Shown here: positions 24,052 through 31,303 of the stretch, in pieces
Position numbering within the stretch: the first letter of the stretch is position 1
Layout of the letters: each line of letters starts with the position of its first letter
DNA from: Niabella agricola
GTDB lineage: Bacteria > Bacteroidota > Bacteroidia > Chitinophagales > Chitinophagaceae
Direction: 5' to 3'
Assembly (NCBI RefSeq): GCF_021538615.1
Contig: NZ_JAJHIZ010000003.1
Span: forward strand, 2,108,001-2,172,000
Length of the DNA: 64,000 nucleotides
Position numbers and translations under genes: made by a program
The notes under the pieces: generated by a model
Seen by the model: only the letters and a program-made list of their open reading frames with translations
What the model was told of the DNA's origin: nothing
Databases searched by the model: none

Positions 24052-24798
24052 TCAGGGAAACAGGGCTTCTGCTATGGCTACACTTTCCGGTTTACCTACA
24101 TCTACCCAGCGGTCATTTTTATGTGGTAGTCCTTTTATAGTATGCTCTTTTGCCAGGTGCAGGTAGAGGTCGATAAGCGAGAATTTACCGGTAAAAGGGA
24201 TGAGCTCAAACACTTTGTAATCAAATGCTACCACGCAATCATAGGCACGTTGCTGCAGGTCAGGTGTTTGTCTCGAAATCCGTTCTTCTCCGGTGGTGTC
24301 ATTGCGCCAGCCGCAAAGTGTGTTTTCGGTATCAAACAACAGATAGCGAGAGGTTTTCCGCTCACTTACCGTCATGGAGATCAGTGCATCATTTTGCTGG
24401 TGAAACTGCATTAGTGCATGAATATCCAGGTCCGTAAGGATATCGGCATTACAGGTTAGGAAGGGCACTCCCGGGGTAAAAAGCGGTTTTGCTTTCAGCA
24501 GGCCGCCGCCCGTTTCCAGTACAGCATCGGTTTCATCACTGATAAGGACTTCGCTGCCCCAGCCCCTGTTTTTTTTCACCGCATCAATGATCTGTTCGGC
24601 AAAGTGATGCACATTCACAATGACCCGCGTGATGCCATATTCTTGTAAATATTCAATATTACGCTGCAACAGGCTTTTCCCGTTAATTACCGCCAAGGCC
24701 TTCGGATGCCGGTCCGTCCAGGGCTTAAAACGCGTGCCCAGACCGGCACAGAAAATAAGGGCCTGGCTAAAGGGTTGTTTGTTTGTCATGATCTCCAT
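24052..24798 (-). CDS. MurU-like sugar-phosphate nucleotidyltransferase
   Basis: Transfers a nucleotide to a sugar-1-phosphate. The neighbour suggests N-acetylmuramate-alpha-1-phosphate uridylyltransferase in cell-wall recycling. It is 248 residues. The nucleotide-binding signature is FCAGLGTRFKPWTDRHPKAL, with catalytic Asp in LTCNADILTD and Lys/Asp residues in WVDVGKPESVAIA near the end. ATG at 24798 (MEIMTNK) or 24789 (MTNK) may be used. It follows the AmgK-like kinase fusion by 34 bases on the same strand, the order kinase then nucleotidyltransferase expected for an AmgK-MurU salvage pair. Mannose-1-phosphate guanylyltransferase-like activity is the alternative. Confidence 0.85.
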   Translation of the reverse strand: MEIMTNKQPFSQALIFCAGLGTRFKPWTDRHPKALAVINGKSLLQRNIEYLQEYGITRVIVNVHHFAEQIIDAVKKNRGWGSEVLISDETDAVLETGGGLLKAKPLFTPGVPFLTCNADILTDLDIHALMQFHQQNDALISMTVSERKTSRYLLFDTENTLCGWRNDTTGEERISRQTPDLQQRAYDCVVAFDYKVFELIPFTGKFSLIDLYLHLAKEHTIKGLPHKNDRWVDVGKPESVAIAEALFP

Positions 24799-24832
24799 TT
24801 ATACAGTGGAATATGTGAATCAAGCTGCTGTC

Positions 24833-26317
24833 CTATTGCGGGGCCTTTACCGGATCCGGATTCACGGCTTCATTCATCCAGTTCTTTGCGTCCTGCACCC
24901 AGTGGTTCAGTTCTACTTTTACTTTGAATTTATTTTTCAAATGCCGAGTTAAGGCGTCTGCGGCATAAACACTGCGGTGCTGTCCGCCTGTGCACCCAAA
25001 GCTGACCATCAGGCTATCGAATCCACGCTGGATAAAATCGGCTACGGTGATATCTACCACATCAAAAACACTGTGCAGGAATTCGGGCATTTTTGTCTGC
25101 TGCTCCAGGTACTGGATCACTTCTTTGTCGCGCCCGGTCTTAGTCTTCATACTTTCAACCCTCCCGGGGTTTAGAATGCCCCGGCAATCAAATACAAACC
25201 CGCCACCATTTTCCTCATCTGCTACCGGAAGGCCTTTCTTAAACGAGAAGCTGGAAACTTTTACGACCAGCGGAGTTTCAGCAGTTGCCTGCACAGGTGT
25301 AAATTGTTCGATGATTTCATCGGCAATACAAAGCTGCAGCACTTTATCAAATTCCGGCACCGAAATACCCATGGCGTTCTTCTGAATAAAGGACCGCAGG
25401 TTTTTTAAGGCCAGCGGAATGCTGGTTAAAAAATGGGCCTTCCGTTCAAACAAGCCCCTAAATCCATAGGCCCCCAACACCTGCAGCAGCCGGATGAGCA
25501 CATAACCGTTATACTGGCTCACAAAGACTGTCCGGTTCAAAGGCCGGTCCAGCAAGGGCTCTACGGCATCCATGTAGTCTTTCAGCAATGCTTCTTTCCA
25601 GCCTTCAGATAAATTGGCTCTTGCCTGCCATAACAAGGAGGCCACATCATATTGAGGCGCACCCTTCATGCCACCCTGGTAGTCGATAAAATGAACCGAG
25701 CCATCCTCCATTACCTGGATGTTACGGCTCTGAAAATCACGCATCATAAAGAATTTATAATCGGTATGCGTCAGGTATGTGCTCAATGCTTCAAAGTCAT
25801 CGATCAGTGCCTGTTTATCGTAGGGCTTCCTTAAGGCATCCAGGAAATAATATTTAAAGTACAGCAGGTCGGCCATAATCGCCTGCTTACCAAATTCCTT
25901 ATTGGTTAGGCATTTGTCATAATCCAGGCCCTTATCGCCCAACACCTGTACCCGTGCCAGTTCTTCAAGACTTTTCTTAAACAGCGCATACACGGGGGCG
26001 CATTCGCCCTGTTCTTCCAGATGGTTGATCAGTGAGATATTTCCAAAATCTTCCTGCAGGTAACAAGCCCTGTCTGCGCTGATTGCCAGGATATTGGCAA
26101 CAGGAAGCTGGCGTTGCTGAAAATACTCTGAGAAGTAAAAAAAAGACTCATTTTCTTTAATGTTCGCACCATAGGTGCCGATAACAGACCGGCCATCCTT
26201 CCAGATCCGGAAATACCGGCGTTCGCTGCCCGCCTGCTGTAACACGTCCACGGAATCCGGTGACTGCCCGTTCCACTGTTGAAACAGTCCGGTTATTTTT
26301 TCGATTTTATCCTGCAT
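24833..26317 (-). CDS. AmgK-like sugar kinase fused to a RapZ C-terminal domain
   Basis: A 494-residue two-domain protein. The N-terminal part (about 1-330) is an aminoglycoside phosphotransferase-type kinase with catalytic-loop RDFQSRN (193-199; Asp194, Asn199) and metal-binding DYQ (212-214). It resembles AmgK, which phosphorylates N-acetylmuramate and N-acetylglucosamine at C1. The C-terminal part (about 350-475) matches the RapZ C-terminal domain, with SFSFKKGLP, FDCRGILNPGR and GCTGGQHRSV. In E. coli this domain binds glucosamine-6-phosphate. ATG at 26317 is chosen over 26413 because homologues start near QDKIEKI and a -7 box lies just before it. The MurU-like gene follows. Confidence 0.88.
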   Translation of the reverse strand: MQDKIEKITGLFQQWNGQSPDSVDVLQQAGSERRYFRIWKDGRSVIGTYGANIKENESFFYFSEYFQQRQLPVANILAISADRACYLQEDFGNISLINHLEEQGECAPVYALFKKSLEELARVQVLGDKGLDYDKCLTNKEFGKQAIMADLLYFKYYFLDALRKPYDKQALIDDFEALSTYLTHTDYKFFMMRDFQSRNIQVMEDGSVHFIDYQGGMKGAPQYDVASLLWQARANLSEGWKEALLKDYMDAVEPLLDRPLNRTVFVSQYNGYVLIRLLQVLGAYGFRGLFERKAHFLTSIPLALKNLRSFIQKNAMGISVPEFDKVLQLCIADEIIEQFTPVQATAETPLVVKVSSFSFKKGLPVADEENGGGFVFDCRGILNPGRVESMKTKTGRDKEVIQYLEQQTKMPEFLHSVFDVVDITVADFIQRGFDSLMVSFGCTGGQHRSVYAADALTRHLKNKFKVKVELNHWVQDAKNWMNEAVNPDPVKAPQ

Positions 26318-26321
26318 GCGG

Positions 26322-26329
26322 CAAAAATA
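26322..26329 (-). promoter_or_regulatory. -7 box directly before the kinase-RapZ gene
   Basis: On the minus strand TATTTTTG ends 4 bases before ATG 26317. A TTTA about 20 bases further upstream could be the -33 element. Transcription would begin at or very near the start codon. Confidence 0.5.
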
Positions 26330-26512
26330 GGGAGGCCCTGCGGGGAATGTAAAATAATTAATATAAAATTTTAAATCAAAATTAAGGTGACGGTTTTTGC
26401 TTTGCAATCCCATGTCTGAAACCAGCTAATACCGGATACCTGCATTTTCAAATTCGTACATTCCCGCATTCTCACATTTCCTTTTTGTACCTTAGCAGGA
26501 AAGCAATTTTTT

Positions 26513-27061
26513 ATGGCTGTTATATTACCCGTAGAAGGAAAATACCCGCAGATGGGTGCGGATTGTTTTGTGGCCCCAAATGCTACCATTGTTGGTGACG
26601 TCGTTGCTGGCAATGCCTGCAGTTTCTGGTTCAATACTGTTGTAAGAGGTGATGTGAATTTCATACGCATTGGCAACAAGGTGAATATACAAGATGGGGT
26701 GGTCATCCATTGCACTTATCAGAAATGTGGCACTACCATTGGCAATAACGTTTCCATCGGTCATAATGCCATTGTGCACGGGTGTACCATACACGACAAT
26801 GTGCTCATCGGAATGGGTGCCATTGTTATGGACAACGCAGTGGTACACAGCAATTCCATTATTGCCGCCGGCGCCGTGGTTTTGGAAAACACCATTTGCA
26901 GTCCGGGCAGCATTTATGCCGGAACCCCGGCCAAAAAGATCAAAGACATTTCCCAGGAACTATTGAGCGGTGAGATCGACCGGATTGCCAACAACTATAT
27001 TAAATACGCCAGCTGGTTTAAAGATGCCAATGAAGCAGAGCAGCCGGTTCAGCAATCTTAA
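26513..27061 (+). CDS. Gamma carbonic anhydrase family protein (hexapeptide repeat)
   Basis: A 182-residue left-handed beta-helix protein with repeated [LIV]-G-x4 hexapeptides such as IGNKVNIQDGVVIH and IGNNVSIGHNAIVHGC. Three histidines at 66, 84 and 89 match the zinc or iron ligands of gamma carbonic anhydrases (spacing H-x17-H-x4-H). It probably hydrates carbon dioxide or acts as a related acyl or metal-binding protein (YrdA/PaaY type); catalytic activity varies in the family. It stands alone and diverges from the kinase-RapZ gene. Confidence 0.9.
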   Translation: MAVILPVEGKYPQMGADCFVAPNATIVGDVVAGNACSFWFNTVVRGDVNFIRIGNKVNIQDGVVIHCTYQKCGTTIGNNVSIGHNAIVHGCTIHDNVLIGMGAIVMDNAVVHSNSIIAAGAVVLENTICSPGSIYAGTPAKKIKDISQELLSGEIDRIANNYIKYASWFKDANEAEQPVQQS

Positions 27062-27363
27062 ACCGTTACAGCACTGAATCGGATTCGAAGTGGCAACAGC
27101 GTATTCAAATCGCAGGGTCCTCTGTGAGAGACCCCGCTGAGAAAAATATAATGTAAAAGGGTAATCACCGCTTATAATAGTGAATGTGAAGTTTATTACA
27201 GACCCCAAAAAGCGTTGCGCCCTTGCCCCACCACGTCTTTGCGAGCAATTTTTTGGTTGGATTGAAGCGCCACATCCTTATAAGATCTGTTTAACGCCAA
27301 AAGAAAAAATCCGACGTGCGGAGCAAATTCTGACACAGCCGCTTTTACAGGGATGCCGGTTGC
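27062..27363. other. Intergenic region between gamma carbonic anhydrase and rsgA
   Basis: 302 bases between convergent genes. A hairpin GGGT-C-CTCT / AGAGACCC with a GTG loop (27115-27134) is present without a T-tract. A 68-codon frame from 27180 on the plus strand shows no recognisable features and runs into the rsgA end, so it was not called. Confidence 0.5.
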
Positions 27364-28293
27364 TTAATAGCCCTTATGTTCATTAAGACTTTCCAGGATA
27401 TTCAGGTAGCTGACATAGCGCTCTTCTTTAATATCTCCATCCGCAACCGCTTGCTTCACCGCACATTTCGGTTCGTTTACATGGATACAGTTATTGTACT
27501 GGCAATCTTTGAGCCGTTCGCGCATTTCGGGGAAATAATGCGACAATTCTTCCCGTTCAAGATTTGTAATAGCCAGCTCCCGGATTCCTGGTGTATCGAT
27601 GATCCGGCCGCCTTCCGGCAGGTCGTACATGGTGGCAAAAGTAGTGGTATGCATGCCCTTGCCGCTCCAGCCGCTGACATCCTGCGTTTTTATACCTTCT
27701 TGTGGCAGCAGCCGGTTAATCAGCGACGATTTTCCCACGCCGCTATGCCCGCTGATCAATGTAGTTTTACCCCTCAATAGCGTACTCAGTGTTTCCAGGC
27801 CGCTTTGTTTTTCTACACTAATTGCATATACCTGGTATCCCAGTGACTGATAAACAGCCGATAGCGCTTCGTAAGCCGTCCACTCTTTTTCCCGGTAAAT
27901 ATCCGTTTTATTAAACAGCAGGATCGCCGGGACGTGGTACATTTCGCAAACCACCAGGAAGCGATCGATAAACCCGCGGGAGGTACGGGGTTCTTTTAAC
28001 GTAGCGATCAGTATGGACTGATCCAGGTTTGCCGCAATGATATGCTGCTGGTATTTTACACGCGGCGACTGGCGGTTGATATAATTGGAACGGGGAAAGA
28101 TTTCATCAATCATTGCCGACCCTTCTGCGCCCTCTTCGGTTTCTATATTTACCCAGTCGCCTACCGCAAGCGGGTTGGTGCTGGTGATCCCATCAATTTT
28201 AAAAACGCCTTTTATCCGGGCATTGTGAAATTTCCCGGTTTCATCTTTTACGGTATACCAGCTACCGGTTGATTTATAAACTAAAGCTTTCAA
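27364..28293 (-). CDS. rsgA: Ribosome small subunit-dependent GTPase A
   Basis: Late-stage maturation GTPase of the 30S ribosomal subunit. It is 309 residues. It has the circularly permuted GTPase order: an OB-fold N-terminus, then G4 (LLFNKTD), G1 (ISGHSGVGKSSL) and G3 (DTPGIRE). The zinc-knuckle C-terminal domain has CQYNNCIHVNEPKCAV. Length and order are standard. It is transcribed leftward, 67 bases downstream of dapD, with short repeats and an inverted repeat between them. Confidence 0.95.
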   Translation of the reverse strand: MKALVYKSTGSWYTVKDETGKFHNARIKGVFKIDGITSTNPLAVGDWVNIETEEGAEGSAMIDEIFPRSNYINRQSPRVKYQQHIIAANLDQSILIATLKEPRTSRGFIDRFLVVCEMYHVPAILLFNKTDIYREKEWTAYEALSAVYQSLGYQVYAISVEKQSGLETLSTLLRGKTTLISGHSGVGKSSLINRLLPQEGIKTQDVSGWSGKGMHTTTFATMYDLPEGGRIIDTPGIRELAITNLEREELSHYFPEMRERLKDCQYNNCIHVNEPKCAVKQAVADGDIKEERYVSYLNILESLNEHKGY

Positions 28294-28360
28294 AGTTTCA
28301 AGTTTAAGTTTAAGGTTCTACGTAACGTTGAACCTTAAACGTTGAACCTTAAACAAAAAT
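28294..28360. repeat. Short direct and inverted repeats between rsgA and dapD
   Basis: Two direct copies of GTTGAACCTTAAAC (28327-28340, 28341-28354) follow an inverted relative (TTTAAGGTTC, near 28309-28318). Together they can form a weak AT-rich hairpin. It may be a terminator-like structure for dapD or a slippage product. Confidence 0.5.
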
Positions 28361-29167
28361 TTATACGCTGATCTTGAAATCGCGCAATGCGTCGTTGAGA
28401 CTGGTTTTCAAATCGGTGCTTGCCTTTCGCTTACCAATGATCAGTGCACAGTTAACATGGTACTCTCCTGCGGGGAATTTTTTTGCATAAGACCCGGGAA
28501 TGACCACACTTCTTGCCGGTACCCTCCCCTTGCCTTCTATGGGAATGGAACCGCTTACATCGATAATCTTGGTGCTTTGGGTCAACACTACATTCGCTCC
28601 CAATACCGCTTCTTTCTCCACAATAACACCTTCTACCACAATGGACCGGCTCCCCAGGAAACAGCCATCCTCGATAATTACCGGGCTTGCCTGCAAGGGT
28701 TCCAGTACACCGCCGATACCTACGCCACCGCTGAGGTGTACGTTCTTGCCGATCTGGGCGCAGCTACCCACTGTAGCCCAGGTATCCACCATGGTACCTT
28801 CTCCCACATATGCGCCGATATTGACATAGGACGGCATCAGTACTACATTGGGTGCCAGGTAGGCCCCATAGCGTGCCACTGCATGCGGAACGGCCCGTAC
28901 GCCGATATCTTTATAATTCTTTTTCAGCAGCATCTTATCGTAGAACTCAAAAGGAGGCACATCCCAGGTTTGCATTTTCTGGATACCAAAATACATAAGG
29001 ATGGCCTGCTTTACCCACTCATTCACCTTCCATTTACGTCCATCGGGCTCGGCAACACGCAGTTCCCCTTTATCCAATGCCGCAATTACTTCATGAATGG
29101 CATCTGTATACTTACTGTCTTTTAACAATTCCCGGTTGGCCCAGGCCGCTGTAATCAAGTCTTGCAT
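28361..29167 (-). CDS. dapD: 2,3,4,5-tetrahydropyridine-2,6-dicarboxylate N-succinyltransferase
   Basis: Commits tetrahydrodipicolinate to the succinylase branch of diaminopimelate and lysine synthesis, using succinyl-CoA. It is 268 residues. The C-terminal half is a left-handed beta-helix of hexapeptide repeats (YVNIGAYVGEGTMVDTWATVG, with GSCAQIGKNVHLSGGVGIGG following). The N-terminal helical region (QDLITAAWANRELL) is typical of the trimeric enzyme. Diaminopimelate is needed for peptidoglycan in this Gram-negative organism. A -7 box TATCTTTG lies about 20 bases before the start. Confidence 0.95.
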   Translation of the reverse strand: MQDLITAAWANRELLKDSKYTDAIHEVIAALDKGELRVAEPDGRKWKVNEWVKQAILMYFGIQKMQTWDVPPFEFYDKMLLKKNYKDIGVRAVPHAVARYGAYLAPNVVLMPSYVNIGAYVGEGTMVDTWATVGSCAQIGKNVHLSGGVGIGGVLEPLQASPVIIEDGCFLGSRSIVVEGVIVEKEAVLGANVVLTQSTKIIDVSGSIPIEGKGRVPARSVVIPGSYAKKFPAGEYHVNCALIIGKRKASTDLKTSLNDALRDFKISV

Positions 29168-29470
29168 AATCCTTTTTTTGTTCGGGCAAAGATAGCGTTT
29201 TGCACTCCAGGTTTCACCTTTAAAGTTCCAGGTTTGGTTCCGTTATGCCCGAGGTGCTTGTTTGTGTAACGTTTGAGGCTTAAAGTTGAAGTTGGATCCG
29301 TTTTATGCTTGATGTAAGGCGTTAGATACCAGACGCCAGAGACTAGACATTAGATGTCTACCATCTACAGAATATCGGCGCGAGGAGGAGTCCGGAGCAG
29401 GAACGGAATTTTCATTTTCATATTTTCACATCTTCAAATTTTCAAATTAAAAATGTCTTTCTTTGCAGCT
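29168..29470. other. Intergenic region with period-8 word repeat
   Basis: About 300 bases between divergent dapD and glycosyltransferase genes. It holds the dapD -7 box (TATCTTTG on the minus strand, near 29189-29196) and, at 29408-29446, a degenerate tandem run of 8-base words (TTTTCATA, TTTTCACA, TCTTCAAA, TTTTCAAA). Upstream in-frame codons of the glycosyltransferase frame run through this repeat and are considered non-coding. Confidence 0.55.
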
Positions 29471-30622
29471 ATGAATATCGGGTTCGACGCTAAAAGGGCA
29501 TACCATAACAATACGGGACTGGGTTTTTTCAGCCGGGTGCTGATCCGACTGCTGGCCGATCAATATCCGGAGCATACCTATTACCTGTTTAATCCCAAGC
29601 CCGGCAAATCGTTTCACCCGGAGCAAACCAATATCCGGGAGGTGTTACCACAAACCGTATTGAACCGGCTTTTCAGCTCGGCCTGGAGAAGCCGCTGGGT
29701 GACCAGGGACCTCGTCCGCATGGACATCAACCTGTATCATGGATTAAGTCATGAGATTCCCGCCGGTCTGCCGCAAACGGGCGTCCCCTCGGTGGTAACC
29801 ATCCACGATCTGTTTCCCGAGATCTACCCCGAACAGTATACGCCCATCGATGTGAAGATTTACCGGGCAAAACTGCGCTATGCCTGCAGGAACGCCACAA
29901 AAATCATGGCCATCAGTGAAGAAACCAAGCGCCATATCATAAAGATATACGGAACAGCTCCTGAAAAGATCGACGTAATTTATCAGAGTTGCGCACCTGC
30001 GTTTATGGCGGCAGAACCGGAAGAAAAAAAAGAAGCGGTCCGGCAAAAATATCGCCTGCCGGAAGCCTTCTTTCTTCATGTAGGAACGATCATCGAACGG
30101 AAGAACCTGCTGAATATTTGTAAAGCCCTGAACCAGGTTCGCAATGAAATTCCCATCCCGTTGGTAGTGGTGGGTAACGACGGCGGGTTTAAGGACAAGG
30201 TAAAGGCCTACCTGAAGGAAGTACAGCTGGAAGACCGGGTTTATTTTTTATCGGAGCAGCTGGCCCTGGCCGGGAAAAAGCCCTTTGTTGCAACAGAAGA
30301 CCTGCCTGCCTTATACCAATTGGCCACGGCGATGATCTACCCTTCTTATTTTGAAGGATTCGGCATGCCGATCATCGAAGCCATGGCGGGTGGTGTGCCG
30401 GTGATTACCTCCAACACGTCCTGCCTCCCGGAAATTGCGGGCACAGCGGCCTGGTTGGTAGACCCGGACAGTCCGGAGGAAATGGCCGCCGGCTTCCGAA
30501 AGATCTACACCGATGTTGCTTTTACTGCTGATATGCGCAGCAACGGCCTGAGCAACGCACAGCGCTTCCTGCCGGAGGTATATGCCGGTGATGTAATGAA
30601 ACTTTATCAATCGATTTTATAA
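29471..30622 (+). CDS. Glycosyltransferase family 4
   Basis: A 383-residue GT-B glycosyltransferase. The N-terminus NIGFDAKRAYHNNTGLGFFSR is the start expected for this Bacteroidota group. The nucleotide-sugar site includes FLHVGTIIERKNLLNICKAL, and the EX7E-type motif lies in YPSYFEGFGMPIIEAMAGG. It probably adds a sugar to a lipid-linked or surface polysaccharide. ATG at 29471 is chosen; a longer frame to 29354 exists but its extra residues come from an extragenic repeat. It is followed after one base by the threonylcarbamoyl-AMP synthase gene, an operon partner without obvious functional link. Confidence 0.9.
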   Translation: MNIGFDAKRAYHNNTGLGFFSRVLIRLLADQYPEHTYYLFNPKPGKSFHPEQTNIREVLPQTVLNRLFSSAWRSRWVTRDLVRMDINLYHGLSHEIPAGLPQTGVPSVVTIHDLFPEIYPEQYTPIDVKIYRAKLRYACRNATKIMAISEETKRHIIKIYGTAPEKIDVIYQSCAPAFMAAEPEEKKEAVRQKYRLPEAFFLHVGTIIERKNLLNICKALNQVRNEIPIPLVVVGNDGGFKDKVKAYLKEVQLEDRVYFLSEQLALAGKKPFVATEDLPALYQLATAMIYPSYFEGFGMPIIEAMAGGVPVITSNTSCLPEIAGTAAWLVDPDSPEEMAAGFRKIYTDVAFTADMRSNGLSNAQRFLPEVYAGDVMKLYQSIL

Positions 30623-30623
30623 G

Positions 30624-31190
30624 ATGCACTCTTTTGAACAGGATATCAAACAATGCGTAACCATACTGGAACAGGGTGGGGTGATCCTTTACCCAACCGA
30701 CACGGTATGGGGACTGGGTTGCGATGCTACCAATGCGGAAGCCGTTGCAAAAATCTATGCTATAAAAAAGCGCAGCGACAGCAAGGCCATGATCGTTTTA
30801 GTAACCGGTGAGCGCGATGTAATGCAGTATACGGCTGCCACCGATCTTAGTTTGTTCGACTACCTGGAAACCACGGAACGGCCAACGACCGTCATTTATG
30901 AGCACGGGATCGGTTTTGCTGAAAATCTTACGGCGGAGGACGGCAGTATTGCCATACGCATTTGCGGGGATGAATTTTGCCGGGCGCTCATCAAACGTTT
31001 TGGTAAGCCCATCGTTTCCACTTCCGCAAATATTTCGGGGGAGGCCACGCCGGCCCGCTTTGACGCCATTTCAAGTGCCATCAAAGACCAGGTGGACTAT
31101 ATCGTGGAGCACCGGCGCGATGATCATACACCGCACCAGCCTTCTTCCATCATTCGGTGGAAAAACGGGGAGGTTGAAGTGATCCGGTGA
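30624..31190 (+). CDS. L-threonylcarbamoyladenylate synthase (Sua5/TsaC family)
   Basis: Makes threonylcarbamoyl-AMP from threonine, bicarbonate and ATP for the t6A37 modification of ANN-decoding tRNAs. It is 188 residues, the single-domain TsaC/YrdC form without a Sua5 extension. Signatures include GGVILYPTDTVWGLGCDATN, AIKKRSDSKAMIVLV and PIVSTSANISGEATP. It lies one base after the glycosyltransferase stop and is co-transcribed; the tRNA nucleotidyltransferase gene follows 113 bases later. Confidence 0.93.
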   Translation: MHSFEQDIKQCVTILEQGGVILYPTDTVWGLGCDATNAEAVAKIYAIKKRSDSKAMIVLVTGERDVMQYTAATDLSLFDYLETTERPTTVIYEHGIGFAENLTAEDGSIAIRICGDEFCRALIKRFGKPIVSTSANISGEATPARFDAISSAIKDQVDYIVEHRRDDHTPHQPSSIIRWKNGEVEVIR

Positions 31191-31303
31191 AGAAGCTTTC
31201 AGTCCTTAGCTTTTTAGCATTCAGCTATCAGCATTTAGCAAATGGAGCGCGATAAGAAATTAGAAATTTCAAATCAGAAACCTGAACTATCTTTGCCCGC
31301 TAC
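31191..31303. other. Short intergenic region with word repeat and -7 box
   Basis: At 31197-31240 words ending in TTAGC or TCAGC recur about every 8-10 bases (TTTCAGT, CTTAGC, TTTAGC, TTCAGC, ATCAGC, TTTAGC). At 31288-31295 TATCTTTG is an exact -7 box, 8 bases before the next ATG. Confidence 0.5.

Noticed and set aside
27180..27386. 68-codon plus-strand frame in the gap before rsgA
   Set aside because: It overlaps the end of rsgA, has no recognisable motif and no promoter, and its composition resembles chance translation.
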